In this document: positions 26,101 through 38,400 of the stretch, piece after piece
Layout: each line of letters opens with the position of its first letter
How positions within the stretch are numbered: position 1 is the stretch's first letter
NCBI GenBank assembly: GCA_001972305.1
Contig: BDDD01002109.1
Coordinates: 62,001 to 126,000 of the forward strand
DNA: 64,000 nt
Source of the DNA: Cephalotus follicularis
Lineage: Eukaryota; Streptophyta; Magnoliopsida; Oxalidales; Cephalotaceae
Direction of reading: 5' to 3'
The notes under the pieces: generated by a model
Told to the model about the DNA's origin: nothing
Databases searched by the model: none
The model's input: only the letters and a program-made list of their open reading frames with translations
Program-made: the position numbers and the translations under genes

Positions 26101-29100
26101 ATTTCTTCCGTATTTATTTCTTTCCTTTCCTGGGTATGTCCAGGTTCTATGTATCTCAATATGTTATGAATATAAATAAAGGGCTTTGAGTCACTATTGA
26201 CACAAGCCATTCTCACAATTCTACTTGGTATCAGAGATCAGGTTCATTAGATTAAATTTTTCAATTTCAATGAAAATTGTTTTGTCCTATTGTAAGCAAG
26301 TTGGGCATGATTGATATCCATGCACCAACTTGAGGGGGAGTGTTGTTATTCATACGTTATTTTTAGTATTTCTTATTCATACGTTATTTTTAGTATTTCT
26401 TCCGTATTTATTTCTTTCCTTTCCTGGGTATGTCCAGGTTCTATGTATCTCAATATGTTATGAATATAAATAAAGGGCTTTGAGTCACTATTGACACAAG
26501 CCATTCTCACAATTCTACTGACCCTAGTTTGTTCGTTTGTGAAGCTTGTCAACTAGCAAACATACTTGTGCATCTTTTCCAATAAAACCATATAGAGAGT
26601 CACATCTTTTCTCTCTAATCCATAGTGATATATGGGGTCCCTTCCGTGTAAAAAACATCACAGGTTCTAGGTGGTTCATAACATTCATTGATGTCCACAC
26701 TAGGGTTTGTTGGGTCTACCTTTTAAAAGAAAAATCAGAAGCTGCAAAAACCTTTCAGATGTTTCGTGCAATGGTACAAAACCAGTTTCACACCTCTATT
26801 AAAGTCCTACGTACTGACAATGGGAAAGAGTATTTTCACTAAATTCTTAGTCATTACTTGACAAACAATGGAATAATTCATCAAAGTTCTTGCCCAGATA
26901 CACCCCAACAAAACGGTGTAGCAGAAAGAAAAAATCGTCATCTCCTTGAGGTCTCTAGAGCTCTATTGTTTACCATGAATGCTCCCAAATATCTTTAGGG
27001 TGAAGTTGTTTTAACAGCCTCGTATCTTATAAATCGGATGCCCTCTAGAGTCCTCAAATTCAACACCCCAATGTCCAACCTGTCACAAACCTATCCTTCG
27101 TTTCGATACATGACATCCCTTCCACCTAAATTATTCGGTTGTACAGTTTTTGTCCATATCCAGCCACATCACAGTTCAAAACTTGATCCAAAATCACACA
27201 GGTGTGTCTTCGTTGGGTACTCGCCTACTCAACGTGGATACAAGTGCTACTCTCCATCCATGCGTCGTGTCTTTGTGTCCTGAGATGTCACCTTTTTTGA
27301 GTCCCAACCGTTCTTCACCCAAACCTTTCTTTAGGGGGAGAACTTAAGAGAAGATAGGTCTTGGGATAAACCTGAAACAGATCTAGCAACTATAGTTTTA
27401 TCTCACCTTTGTTATCCACCACCACCCCTATGATACCACAAGTTAAACAACCAGAAAATTTGGAAACAGAGGAAGGTAACACTCGACAACCTCAACCCCT
27501 GATATACTCACGCAGAAGACTTCCTCAAAGTGGTGATAATCCCAATACTTTACATGGCCAAAAGTCCGATCTGGTTCCTAGTTCAGACTTAGAGTATCTC
27601 AGTATGGATACTTCAGACCAACATGTCACTGAACCCCACTACATGAGAACTTGGATCTGCCAATTGCACTCAGGAAAGGGGGACCAGGTCATGTACACAG
27701 CACCCTATATCTCAGTATGTTTCGTATGAAAAATTATCCCCTAAATTTCACGCCTTCACTATTACATTGACCAATACAAATGTACCAAAAAATATTCAGG
27801 AAGCCCTCAATGATTCCAAGTGGAAAATAGCAGTCTTAGAAGAGATGAGTGCCTTAGAAAGGAATGGTACATGGGAGATCATGAAATTACCTAAAGACAA
27901 AAAAACAGTGGGCTGTAAGTAGGTCTTCACCATAAAGCTTAATGCAGATGGTAGTATTAACAGATATAAGGCAAGACTTGTTGCCAAGGGTTTTACTCAG
28001 ACATACGGCATAGATTATCAGGAGACTTTTGCTCCAGTAGCCAAACTCAATATTATAAGAGTTCTTCTCTCTCTAGCCTCTAATCTTGATTGGCCTTTGC
28101 AACAATTAGATGTAAAGAATGCATTCTTAAATGGCGACTTACATGAAGAAGTGTATATGGATCCGCCTCCGGGATTTGAGAGGAAAAGTGGTATGGTGTG
28201 CAAATTGAAGAAGTCTCTCTATGGGCTTAAGCAATCCCCTAGAGAATGGTTTGAAAAATTTACTCAAGCAGTTAAGAAAAAGGGTTTCCTACAAGCTCCA
28301 TCCGACCACACGCTCTTTTATAAACACTTCAAAGATGCCAAAATTACTATTCTTATAGTATATGTGGATGACATAATCATTACAGGGGATGATCATGAAG
28401 AGTTAGATTCCTTGAAGAAGTATCTTGCTGAAAAGTTTGAATTAAAAGATCTTGGAGTTCTAAGGTACTTTCTTGGTATGGAGGTAGCCAGAAGCAAGTC
28501 TGGAATTACTATTTCTCATAGAAAATATATTATTGATCTCCTGCAAGAAGTAGGGATGCTGGGATGAAAACCAGCTGAGACACCCATGGAGCCTAATCTC
28601 AAACTTAGTATTGAAGGTAGAAAAGAGGTGGACAGGGAACAGTATCAAGGATTGGTGGGCAAGCTGATTTACTTATCTCACACACGGCCAGATATTTCAT
28701 TAGCTGTGAGTATGATCAGCCAGTTCGTGCACTCACCTAAGGAGGAGCACCTTGATGCAGTTTACAGGGTCTTGAGATACTTAAAAGGAACACCAGGGGA
28801 GGATTGTTCTTCAAAAAGGCTGAACAAAGAATGGTAGAAATCTACACTGATGCTGACTGGGCTAGATCATCAGTGGATAGAAGGTCAATGTCAAGGTATT
28901 GTACCTATGTGTGGGATAATCTTGTGACTTGGAGAAGCAAGAAACAACCAGTAGTTGCAAGTAGTGCAGAAGCAGAATTTCGAGCATTAGCTCATGGTAT
29001 TTGTGAAGGGGTTTTGCTGGGAAGACTGCTTAGTGAGTTGAATATTCCTTATAACTCTCCGACGAGGTTGTGTTGTGATAACAAAACTGCAGTTAGTACT

Positions 29101-32100
29101 GCACAAAATCCTGATCATCATGATCGTACTAAACATGTTGAAGTCGACTGTCATTTTATCAAGGGGAAGATAGAGGAGAGAAGTGTGTGCCTGACTTACA
29201 TACCTACTAGGGAATAGACAGCAGATATTGTTACCAAAAGTTTGCACAAATCGTTCTTTGGAAATCTAGTGAGCAAGCTGGGCATGATCAATATGTATAC
29301 ATCCCAGCTTGAGAGGGAGTGTGGAAATCCTGTCATAAATTCAGTAGAAATCCTGTCATAATTTCAATGTCCAGATTTTCAGGGATTTTATTTTGTCTAA
29401 GCTGTATAGTTCCTATAATCTAGTTTACATCCTTTTTTAGCGTTGAATCAACTGTATAAATAGGCATGTATACTGACAAAAAATATATCAATGAAAGAAA
29501 AGAAAACTTTCAGTATTGAAGTAGCACAATCGTCAAGTAAATGTATTTTTATGTCCTAACGAAAATATGTACTTTATTTATTGGATGAAATTGGGATGTT
29601 AGGTTCCAAACCTCTTGATATTCCAATAGATTCTAACCAAAAGCTTATGGTAGATGATAAAGATATATTAGAGGATCCTGAGAAGTATCGGAGGTTGGTG
29701 GGTAAACTTAATTATTTACCTGTCACTCGCCTAATTGCTTTTGCTGTGAGTGTGGTTAGTTAATTCTTATCATCTCCTTGGTCTTCTCATTGGGATGCTG
29801 TTATTCGTATTTTTAGGTATCTTAAGGGTAATCCAGGACGTGGGTTGTTATATTGTGATCATGGTCATCATCGGGTTGAAGGTTTTTCTGATGTTGATTG
29901 GGTAGTGTCTCCTTCTGACAAAAGGTCTACCTCTAGCTATTGTGTTTTCGTTAGGCAACCTTATTTCATGGAAAAGCAAGAAACAGAGTGTAGTTGCACG
30001 TTTTAGTGCCAAGTCAGAGTACAGAGCTATGGCTAATGGTACATGTGAATTGATGTGGATATGACAATTATTGAGTGAACTTGGGTTTGGTGACCTGTCT
30101 CCTATGCAGTTGTGGTGTGATAACCAAGTTGCTATTCATATTGCCTCAAATCCTGTATTTCATGAACGTGCTAAGCATATTGAGGTAGATTGTCATTTCG
30201 TTCGTGAGAAGCTTTAGCAAAAGCTCATTTCGACCAACTTTGTAAGAACAACTGAACAACTTGTAGATGTGTTTACAAAGTCCTTAGGTAGTGGGAGGAT
30301 TAAAACTATTTGTAGCAAACTGTGCATGTATGATATGTATACTCCAGCTTGAGGGGGAGTGTTAGATAAGGATAAATTAGCCAAGGGTAAATTAGTTTTT
30401 ATATCAAGTTGTACCTCACTATAAATATATAGTTAGTGCATACTAATTAGTCTGACACTTTGATCTCTAAATTCTGACCAACAAAATGCACAAACAAATA
30501 TAACTCAGATAATAATTTAGTTAACTTTGGAAATTAGTGATTGATTTAAGGTGGTTGTTGATGAGGAGTTTCTCACTACAATATAGTGATATTGAATGAT
30601 ATGTACGTTATAATACCATTGTGGCTATTTATACAATTTAATAATTGCACAGGTTGTGTAACTATTACACCTTGACCCAGGAGGTACGGAGGCTAAGATA
30701 GATGAGTATGGCTTTTCACAGGATCGCAGACTAGACCATATCAATTAGATAGGAAAACCGACCCATGAATGGCAACAAATGCAAGCTGTATATGTCCATA
30801 TGGCTTTAATGTCTTGGCAACTTCTTCTATGAGATGGCTTTTTTAAGATACAAAGAAATTTCTGCTTGGGCTTGGTCTGTTTGATTGGTTATTGAACTTG
30901 ATAAGTTACTAATGAGGAGAGCTGGAGTTGGTTCATGATAGCTATGTTGCATGATATCTAGTATTAAAATGTCTTAAAAGTAAATCTTTTTATGAATTTT
31001 TGGTCTAAATAGTAGAAAGACATACTTATCAGTGCCCCCAACTGGTGATAACCATTCCCTAGTATATGATTGTAGTCATTGTGAAGTTAGATTCACCAAA
31101 TTATCCTTATTATACTTGTCCTTTTTCTGCTTGCATTTGCTATGATTTGGATACTAGCACCTGAATTTCTTTTTCTGCTCTTGCGTTGTTCTTGTTTCTG
31201 CAGTGCTGGCAATATAAATTCTATGAAAGGATCTTGGATTGAAACTAATGGAATACGTACACAGCGGGGTTATAACAGTAGTAGCAATAGTAATAGTAGC
31301 AGTATCAGCTCCATAAGCAGCAGCTCCAGTGATAGTGATTACAAAATGACTGGAGAATCTGGTGACCTTGAGGCAGATGCTGATTCGTTGACATGTAAAC
31401 AGTCTGGTTTATCTTCTAATGATCAGCTGGAGAATGATGGCCTAAAATTGGTACTGCATTTGATCCAAATAGTAACTTCTGTCATGTATAATCTTTGGAT
31501 GCGGACACTAGTGTCACACTTCAACATTGAAGGGTGTGCCAAATGTGGTAACTTCACAATTTGGACATGTGTCTCACTCTGCATATGCTTATATATAGTT
31601 TAGTACTCTTGCTGAGAAGTATCATATAGGTTTCTTCTTTCATTACATGAAACAAGAATGGATGTCATTACAATACCAAATTAATGGCAGGCATGGTGTT
31701 CTGTCATAGTCCTGCTCTTAATGGCTACAAATGCCCTCCATACCATAGGTATTTAAACATCCGTGGCAAAAATTACTTTCAAATTGTATAGTATGAACTA
31801 ATTGTATGTCGCATGCACATAAAATTCCCATAGTTTCATCCTAGAATATCGGTATCGAATTATCTTGTAGTTGTTTGTTAACTGTTTTGATAACTGTTCA
31901 TGCAGTTGGAAACTTTAGTTGCTTGTCCTACCCTTGTATGCTGGTTATGTCACAGTGCATTATTATGACTTCCACTTTTTCCCTTCCCTTTTACCTAACT
32001 GGAAAAAAGTGGAGCTATGAAGCTTACTTACCTTACCTTATTATTAGAGAAATCTGCTTGATGAAATGGTCTCTTCGTTCGATTATAGTGCTTTTAGTTT

Positions 32101-35100
32101 AGTATACTTGACGTCCGCACTTTATTTTTGTCTTACTGGAACAACCTTGACTGCCCTGTAATTAAATTGTCAATTTTAATGACAAAATTAGTTTTGTTTG
32201 ATTGTATGCAATGCGTTGTACTATGTATTGGAGTGAATCCACTGAAAATGTATGTGGTACAGGTGTTGCTGAATATTAATGCCTGCATTTTTCTCATAAA
32301 AGCATTATTATTAGGGAGGAAGCATTCTCTTTTTTTTTTTTTTTTGGTTTTAGGTAGGAAGATTCTACTCTGTTTTATTTGGGACAATATTTGCACAATG
32401 TAGCATAATCTTGTTGACATCTATATCTATGCAGGGTTCTAAGCGTCCTCGCACGGGGATAACAGAGTCCTATGGTCATGGGGGTGCTGTCTCAAATGCT
32501 CCTGTGCAAGATGCATACAAGTCTGATTTTGGTGCAATGGAAATTAGTAATTCAGCCATTACAGGAGTCACAAATGATGAAAGTGGATGGGATTGGGATG
32601 ATGATGACAGAGGGATGGGCATGGATATTGAAGCTCTTCTCTCCGAGTTCGGCGATTTTGGCGACTTCTTTGAAAATGATGTCTTGCCTTTTGGGGAGGT
32701 AGTTTAAAAACATCATTAGCATTATGCAATGTGGTGACAACTCTGATTTGGAATTAGCAATCCTTAAGAAAACTTTATTTTTTACTGTGAACAGTATCAG
32801 TGGCTGTGGCTGAATCGCTTTCAATATTATGCTTGTGCCTGTCCCAAGTATGAGATTGAAATAACCTCTCTTAGATCAATTATTACTATCACTGTTACTG
32901 AAAATTCCATGCCTGCTTTATTATAAAGAATCAAGTAATGAATCAACACATTTTATTAATGGAAATGTGAGTAAATATTAAATTGCATTGGCATTCGTCA
33001 GCTGACAAACTTTATGTGACTAATAAGATGGGAAGTAAAGGCACTCACTATGGAGCACAGTATGTGATACTCTTGTATCTGAGTCCTTTTGTTTTCTTTC
33101 TCTTTATATATTTTTATTGAAAAGAAATTTTTTTCTTAACTATGTCTTTTTTCCCTGTATTGATTTTCCAGCTTATCTCCCACAGTTGTAGCTGGCATAG
33201 TCCATTTACTGCCCCTGTTATTTTTTATTCTGTTATTTTTAATGCTTTATTTGTTGACAATATAAGCTTCCATGGGATCTCATCATAGCCCTTTGTTTAA
33301 TGAAGCCTCCTGGAACTGCAGAGTTGCAAACTCTTATGTTCTCTGTCCCTGAGTGTGGAGATGTAGGTAGCAGTCCAGTTGGGGTAATGGATGTTTCAGA
33401 CCAGATGCTTTTGCCTGTTGGTTATCCATCCTTTGAGAGCTTTAATCTACCTCTTCCAACAGTGACTGAAGATCTCAGTAAATATCAGGAAGTCACAAAT
33501 AGTGCTCTGTCCTCAGGTCCAGTAAACAATACCCCAGCATCTTCAACGGGTGAGTTTGATCATTTAATAAAGTCTGAAGCACTGATGACATTTGCTCCGG
33601 AATATGGAGCGGTTGAAACACCTAAAAGTGAATTCTCATCATCAATTTATAGAAGCCCATATCTCCCAAAGTCTCGTAACCTGGAGAGCTCAAATTCAAG
33701 TGCAAAGAATTATATTTATTGTGCTACCCCACATTCTCCTCCTGACTTTGATGAAAAAGATGAGCAGGCAGGTAAGTCTATGAATTCAAAAATATTAAAG
33801 CATGATGCCAGTGCCATACTCCAGTCAAAAAAATGTTATACTCACTTGGAGGGTGCGAAAGAGAAATATGATAAGAGATTGATCACTCACGATGATAGCA
33901 ATGCTACAAATGAAGGAGTGGCATCTTCTCTATTCTCTAATTTCAATTCTACCAGTGCTATCAAATCAGTACTGAGGAATAATAGTGAAGGTTCATTTGG
34001 ATCAGATCAAGTCTCTCATTCTATGAAGACTGTGCCTGCTACTCAAGTTGAATGTATTATGTTTCAAGCTTCCATGTGCAGGATACGCCACATACTAGTT
34101 TCTTCCAGTAACTCTGTATCGGTTGGCCTGAGCAGGTTAACTGGAAGCTCGGTTTTAAATCAGCTGCCTGGTGAACAAAGTATCATGACAGGTGACATTT
34201 CTGGAAGGTTTGAGGTGAAGAAGAAAGAATCTATACCAGTTAGGATAGCTGGTGATTTTGATGGAGGTATGCTAGATGGGCACCTCAATGCACCTGTTGG
34301 TGTTTGGCGCTCTGTCGGGGTTCCTAAACTTCCAAAACCTAGTAGTTCTCCAAGCTTTGAAGTTAGTCCATCTTTGCCGAATAATTCCTTCAGTGAAGAA
34401 AGTATGCTCTCTTATGGGAAACGGCAACCACTACAGGAGCTTCTTGATGGAATGGAATTACTTGTACAGCAAGCTACTTCCTTTGTCGATATTGCATTGG
34501 ATGCAGATTGCGGTGATGGTGCTTATGGTTGGCTTGCATTACAAGAACACTGGAGGCGTGGATTTCCTTGCGGGCCTTCAATGGTACATGCAGGTTGTGG
34601 GGGAACATTAGCGTCCTGTCATTCCCTAGACATTGCTGGTGTGGAGTTAGTAGATCCACTTGCTGCTGATGTAAGCTTTTCTCTATCATTGAAATGATAT
34701 TTATCATGCTTGCTCTTCTGTGCGCTTCCTGGAGAGAGTGTTGTACTAATGCATTGATGCTATTCTCTGTTATGTGTAGCTGTCTATCGCATGGGAAGCT
34801 TTTAATGGAACTAACAAATAGGGAATATAATTTTGTGTTCGATAAAAGTTTACTGACCCTGTTTTCCATTGCCTTTTTTTTAATTATAAAAAAAAACTGA
34901 TACATAAGTTGATTCCATGTGTCAATGTAGAAAATGTGAAGCGTGTACTTGAATCGAAATGTGTGGTAATTGACCCATTAGTATCCTTAAGTCAATGTGA
35001 CATCTGATTATATATTCTGAGTATCATTTTATGCAATGCAATTATTACTAAAAATATAATTTTATGCGAGTGGAATCGGGTTAAGGGTTCACAGTTTTAT

Positions 35101-35442
35101 CCTGGTATGATATTGTAAACCCTATTTCTAGATGATGATACGCACTGAATTCTGTGATGGTGTCACCAAGTGACTGCAGTTCAAACTTTATTTGTTCCTT
35201 GGAAAGCAACTTCCTGGTTTGGTTACAATTCTATTTAAAGATCATTTCCTTCATGACGCCAATAATACAGATACACCTTCGTGAGCTTTAACATTCTGAA
35301 ATAATAGATTTAGATGTTAATTCTTGCTTTCTGATTCCTTCATGTTGTTGCCTTTTGATTCAGCATAGCCACAGTTTCCTCAAGTTGTATCTGTTTTGAC
35401 ACGTAAGATGGGTTGCCATGTTATATATATATATATATAAAT

Positions 35443-35477
<35 letters not shown>

Positions 35478-38400
35478 TCATCCTCCTATTATGACTTATA
35501 TGCAGTGAATATCCTGTATTTGCAGATTCATCCTTCCTCTGTGATTAGTTTGCTCCAGTCTGAGATAAAAACAGCCTTAAAATCAGCATTTGGCATTTTG
35601 GATGGTCCATTGTCTGTTACTGATTGGTGTAAAGGCCGTAGTCAATTAATTGACACAGGAACCACGGGTGACGGGTCTTCAGCAGAGTCTTCCATAAGTG
35701 AATGCAGAGATTCAACGAGTACTATAACCCTTTCTGTTGGAGAACCAATTAGCCCATCTCAGTCATCTGCCGGTGTGTCATCTTGTCTTAAAAGTATGCT
35801 TAATACTTCTGTGTTATGAGATTTAAATATTCCATTTACCAACTAGTTTGTTCATTGGAATTTTTCATGGTTTAACAGATGGGATTAAAGTGGAAGAGAC
35901 ATGCCAAAGGAGATCGAATCAAGAAATCTCAAGTTCAGAATCCGAGCAGCAGCTGGGCTGTCGGCTAAGGCCCACAATTTTTGTGAATCCGTCACCTGCC
36001 ATACTTGTTGGGTATGCATCCTAATTTCCACATCCTGTGAGATATCAAATTATGCATTTACTTTGTCTTGTTGGATCGAAGCTATAGGGCATGCATAACG
36101 GATCAATGGCAAAGTTTTCTGACTCAAGTTCAATGTGTGAGTAAATTCATATATAACCCAACGGAGAGTTTCATTTCATATTTTTCCCATGCCGGGGGAG
36201 GTTCATTATATCTCCTGCAAGACAAAATGCAAAAATTCCTACATTGTCTTTATATAAAATTGAATGCAAGTGAACTATCTTAGATTTTTGGGGGCAATAC
36301 AATGGAATTCCCAATTACTATTGGCTTACATCAGTGATCTGCCTTTTGTTCTTTACTAGAATGAAGCATACCATAGAAAATTTAAGTGAACTGTCTTAGC
36401 TTTTTGGGGCGATACAATGGAATTTCCAATTACTATTGACGTACATCAGGGATCTTCCTTGAGTCCTTAACTCTTTGCTTTAGTTGGGTCTACCATGAGT
36501 CCTTATCTCTTTGCTTCAGTCATGGATGAGCTTACTTAGAATATTCGGGAACGTATTCCCTGGTGTATGCTGTTTGTAGATGCTATAGTGGTGATTAATG
36601 AAATTAGGATTGGAGTATGTCAGAAGTTAGAATTGTGGAGAAATAACTTAGTATCCATGGGTTTGAAGATAAGTAGGACCGAAACATAATATATGGGGTG
36701 TAACATCAGCAATATTAGGCAGAGACATGAGGATATAGCAAAAATAGAAGGGCATTAGGTACCTAAGAAACATATTTTCTGGTAACTTGGATCTTTTATG
36801 AATAAGGATGGTGGGATTGAAGATAATGTTGTTCAAAGGATTAAAGCGGGATCAATGAAATGGAGTGTGCAACTCGAGTTTTATGTGTTTAAGGAGTGCC
36901 AACTAAGCTGAATGGAAAATCATAGAGGACAGCTATAAAGGCCAGAGAAGCTTTACGGAACAGAATGTTGGGCGATTAAGAAACAGCATGTCCTTAAACT
37001 ATGTACAATTGAAACGAGGATGTTGAGATGGATTCGTGATAATGTAATAAAACCAAGATAAGGAATGACTGAATTAGGAAGAAGGTTGGGGTGGCATTTA
37101 TTTAGGATAAACTGGGTCGGCTAAGGGGCGTGTTGAGCGTAGACTTTAGATCCACGGTTGAGAAAGTGTAATAGGACTCATGTAGTGGACCAAAGCGGGG
37201 GAAGGATAGCCCCAACTAGTTTGGGATTGAGGTTTTGTTGAGTTGAGAGAGTCTTAGGCTATGTTTGTTTACCTGTTTTAGGGAGAGTTTTTAGTTCCCA
37301 AGAACCACTTTTACCTTTTTTGCCCAGGAAAAGCATGTGTGCGCGTGAGTTTTTAAAAATAAACCCCATAATCTGTTTTTTAAAATTCTCACTTCTTTAG
37401 CCCGGCAAAGAAAACAATGTTTTCATTGTTTTTGGTTTTTTCAGCAAAACATGGGTGAACAGTACTTTTTGAGTGGGTGAATAGTCACTTTTAAGTGTGG
37501 TGTCGTTTATAACAACAAATGAAGCCAAAGGTAATCTGTTGTCATGCCTTTTTTTTATTAAGACAAAAAGGCATCAGTGCATTTTTTTCTCTTTTGTTTT
37601 TAATATCTTTTCACATTTTTTTCCCCTTATCATGTTCTCACACTATAACTCATGCTTTTATTTATTTTTTAAGTTTTTTTTCCTTTCTTATGCGAGTGGG
37701 TTGCAATAATATTTGATCCCGTAACACGAGTATTTATCCATTTGAACCGGAGAACCTGTATCTAAATAAAGGGTTTTTAATCTAAAAATTACAACCCTTT
37801 TAAACGCGGACACAAATCTACCCTTTAATTGCAACCCATTAGATTCGTTATCCGTTGTATGTAATTTGTAGGTAATATCATTTGTAATATTATGTTTTAT
37901 TCTTGTGTTTAAATAAAAAAATTATTTTACAACTATATTTATGAATTTTTATATTTATTGATAAGTATCCGTATATCCATTTAGATAATGTGTTGGATAT
38001 GGATTTGCAAAAATATTTGTTTAGACACGAATGCTTTTCTACCCATTTCCTATTAGACATGAAGTTGTTAGACCCACCGAACCCGTATTCGCGACCGTTT
38101 TGCCACCTATAAATAAAATGTTAAGAGTTTTACTTTATATTAGTTTTATTCTATCCTTTAATTGTTGTTATTGTTATTTACTATTAAATGTTGGTATTAG
38201 AATTATTAGATAAATGAGTCGGATATGGATCTAAAAAAATGTCCGTTCAGACGCGAACCAAATAATCATTTCTCCTAATAATTGTTCTTAAAAGTCTTTA
38301 CCAAACATAGTAATGTTGTTTTCTGTTTTTATAATTGTTTTGAGAAGCAGTTTATCCAAACATCTTTTCAGCAAAAAATGTTTTCAAAAATGTTTTCTGT

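Larger units (their letters stand above)
23776..29512 (+). mobile_element. Ty1/copia retrotransposon B, nested in copia A
   Basis: The target duplication GTATT is at 23771-23775 and 29513-29517. Removing the insert rejoins copia A's RT as FGY/IEVAQS. LTRs are at 23776-23923 and 29320-29512, with the primer site TGGTATCAGAGC at 23927. gag, protease, integrase, RT and RNase H are all recognisable, with several point stops. It is in the same orientation as copia A and MED13. Its integrase is interrupted by the mini-element 26047-26519. Confidence 0.93.
18316..30483 (+). mobile_element. Ty1/copia retrotransposon A (12.2 kb with nested insertions), sense to MED13
   Basis: It is bounded by 124-bp LTRs (18316-18439, 30360-30483) and a perfect AAATG target duplication (18311-18315, 30484-30488). 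The primer site TGGTATCAAAGCC follows the left LTR and a purine tract (GAGGGGGAG) precedes the right one. Without the nested LINE (21460-22858) and copia B (23776-29517) it is about 5 kb, normal for copia. The gene order gag, protease, integrase, RT, RNase H is intact, but frames are broken in many places. The two LTRs differ at six positions. Confidence 0.95.
5159..31203 (+). other. Giant MED13 intron, 26,045 bp, filled with nested mobile elements
   Basis: The donor at 5159 follows the exon ending FFVHC. The acceptor AG at 31202-31203 precedes [12 protein letters not shown] in matching phase (2 + 1). In Arabidopsis the corresponding residues lie close together in the protein, so the coding sequence is continuous across this gap. 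The host-derived parts are roughly 5159-5440, 6400-7161, 16615-18310 and 30489-31203. The rest is accounted for by elements listed separately. Confidence 0.9.

Noticed and set aside
34474..34905. 143-codon minus-strand frame
   Set aside because: Antisense shadow of the conserved MED13 exon 33306-34670 and its intron.
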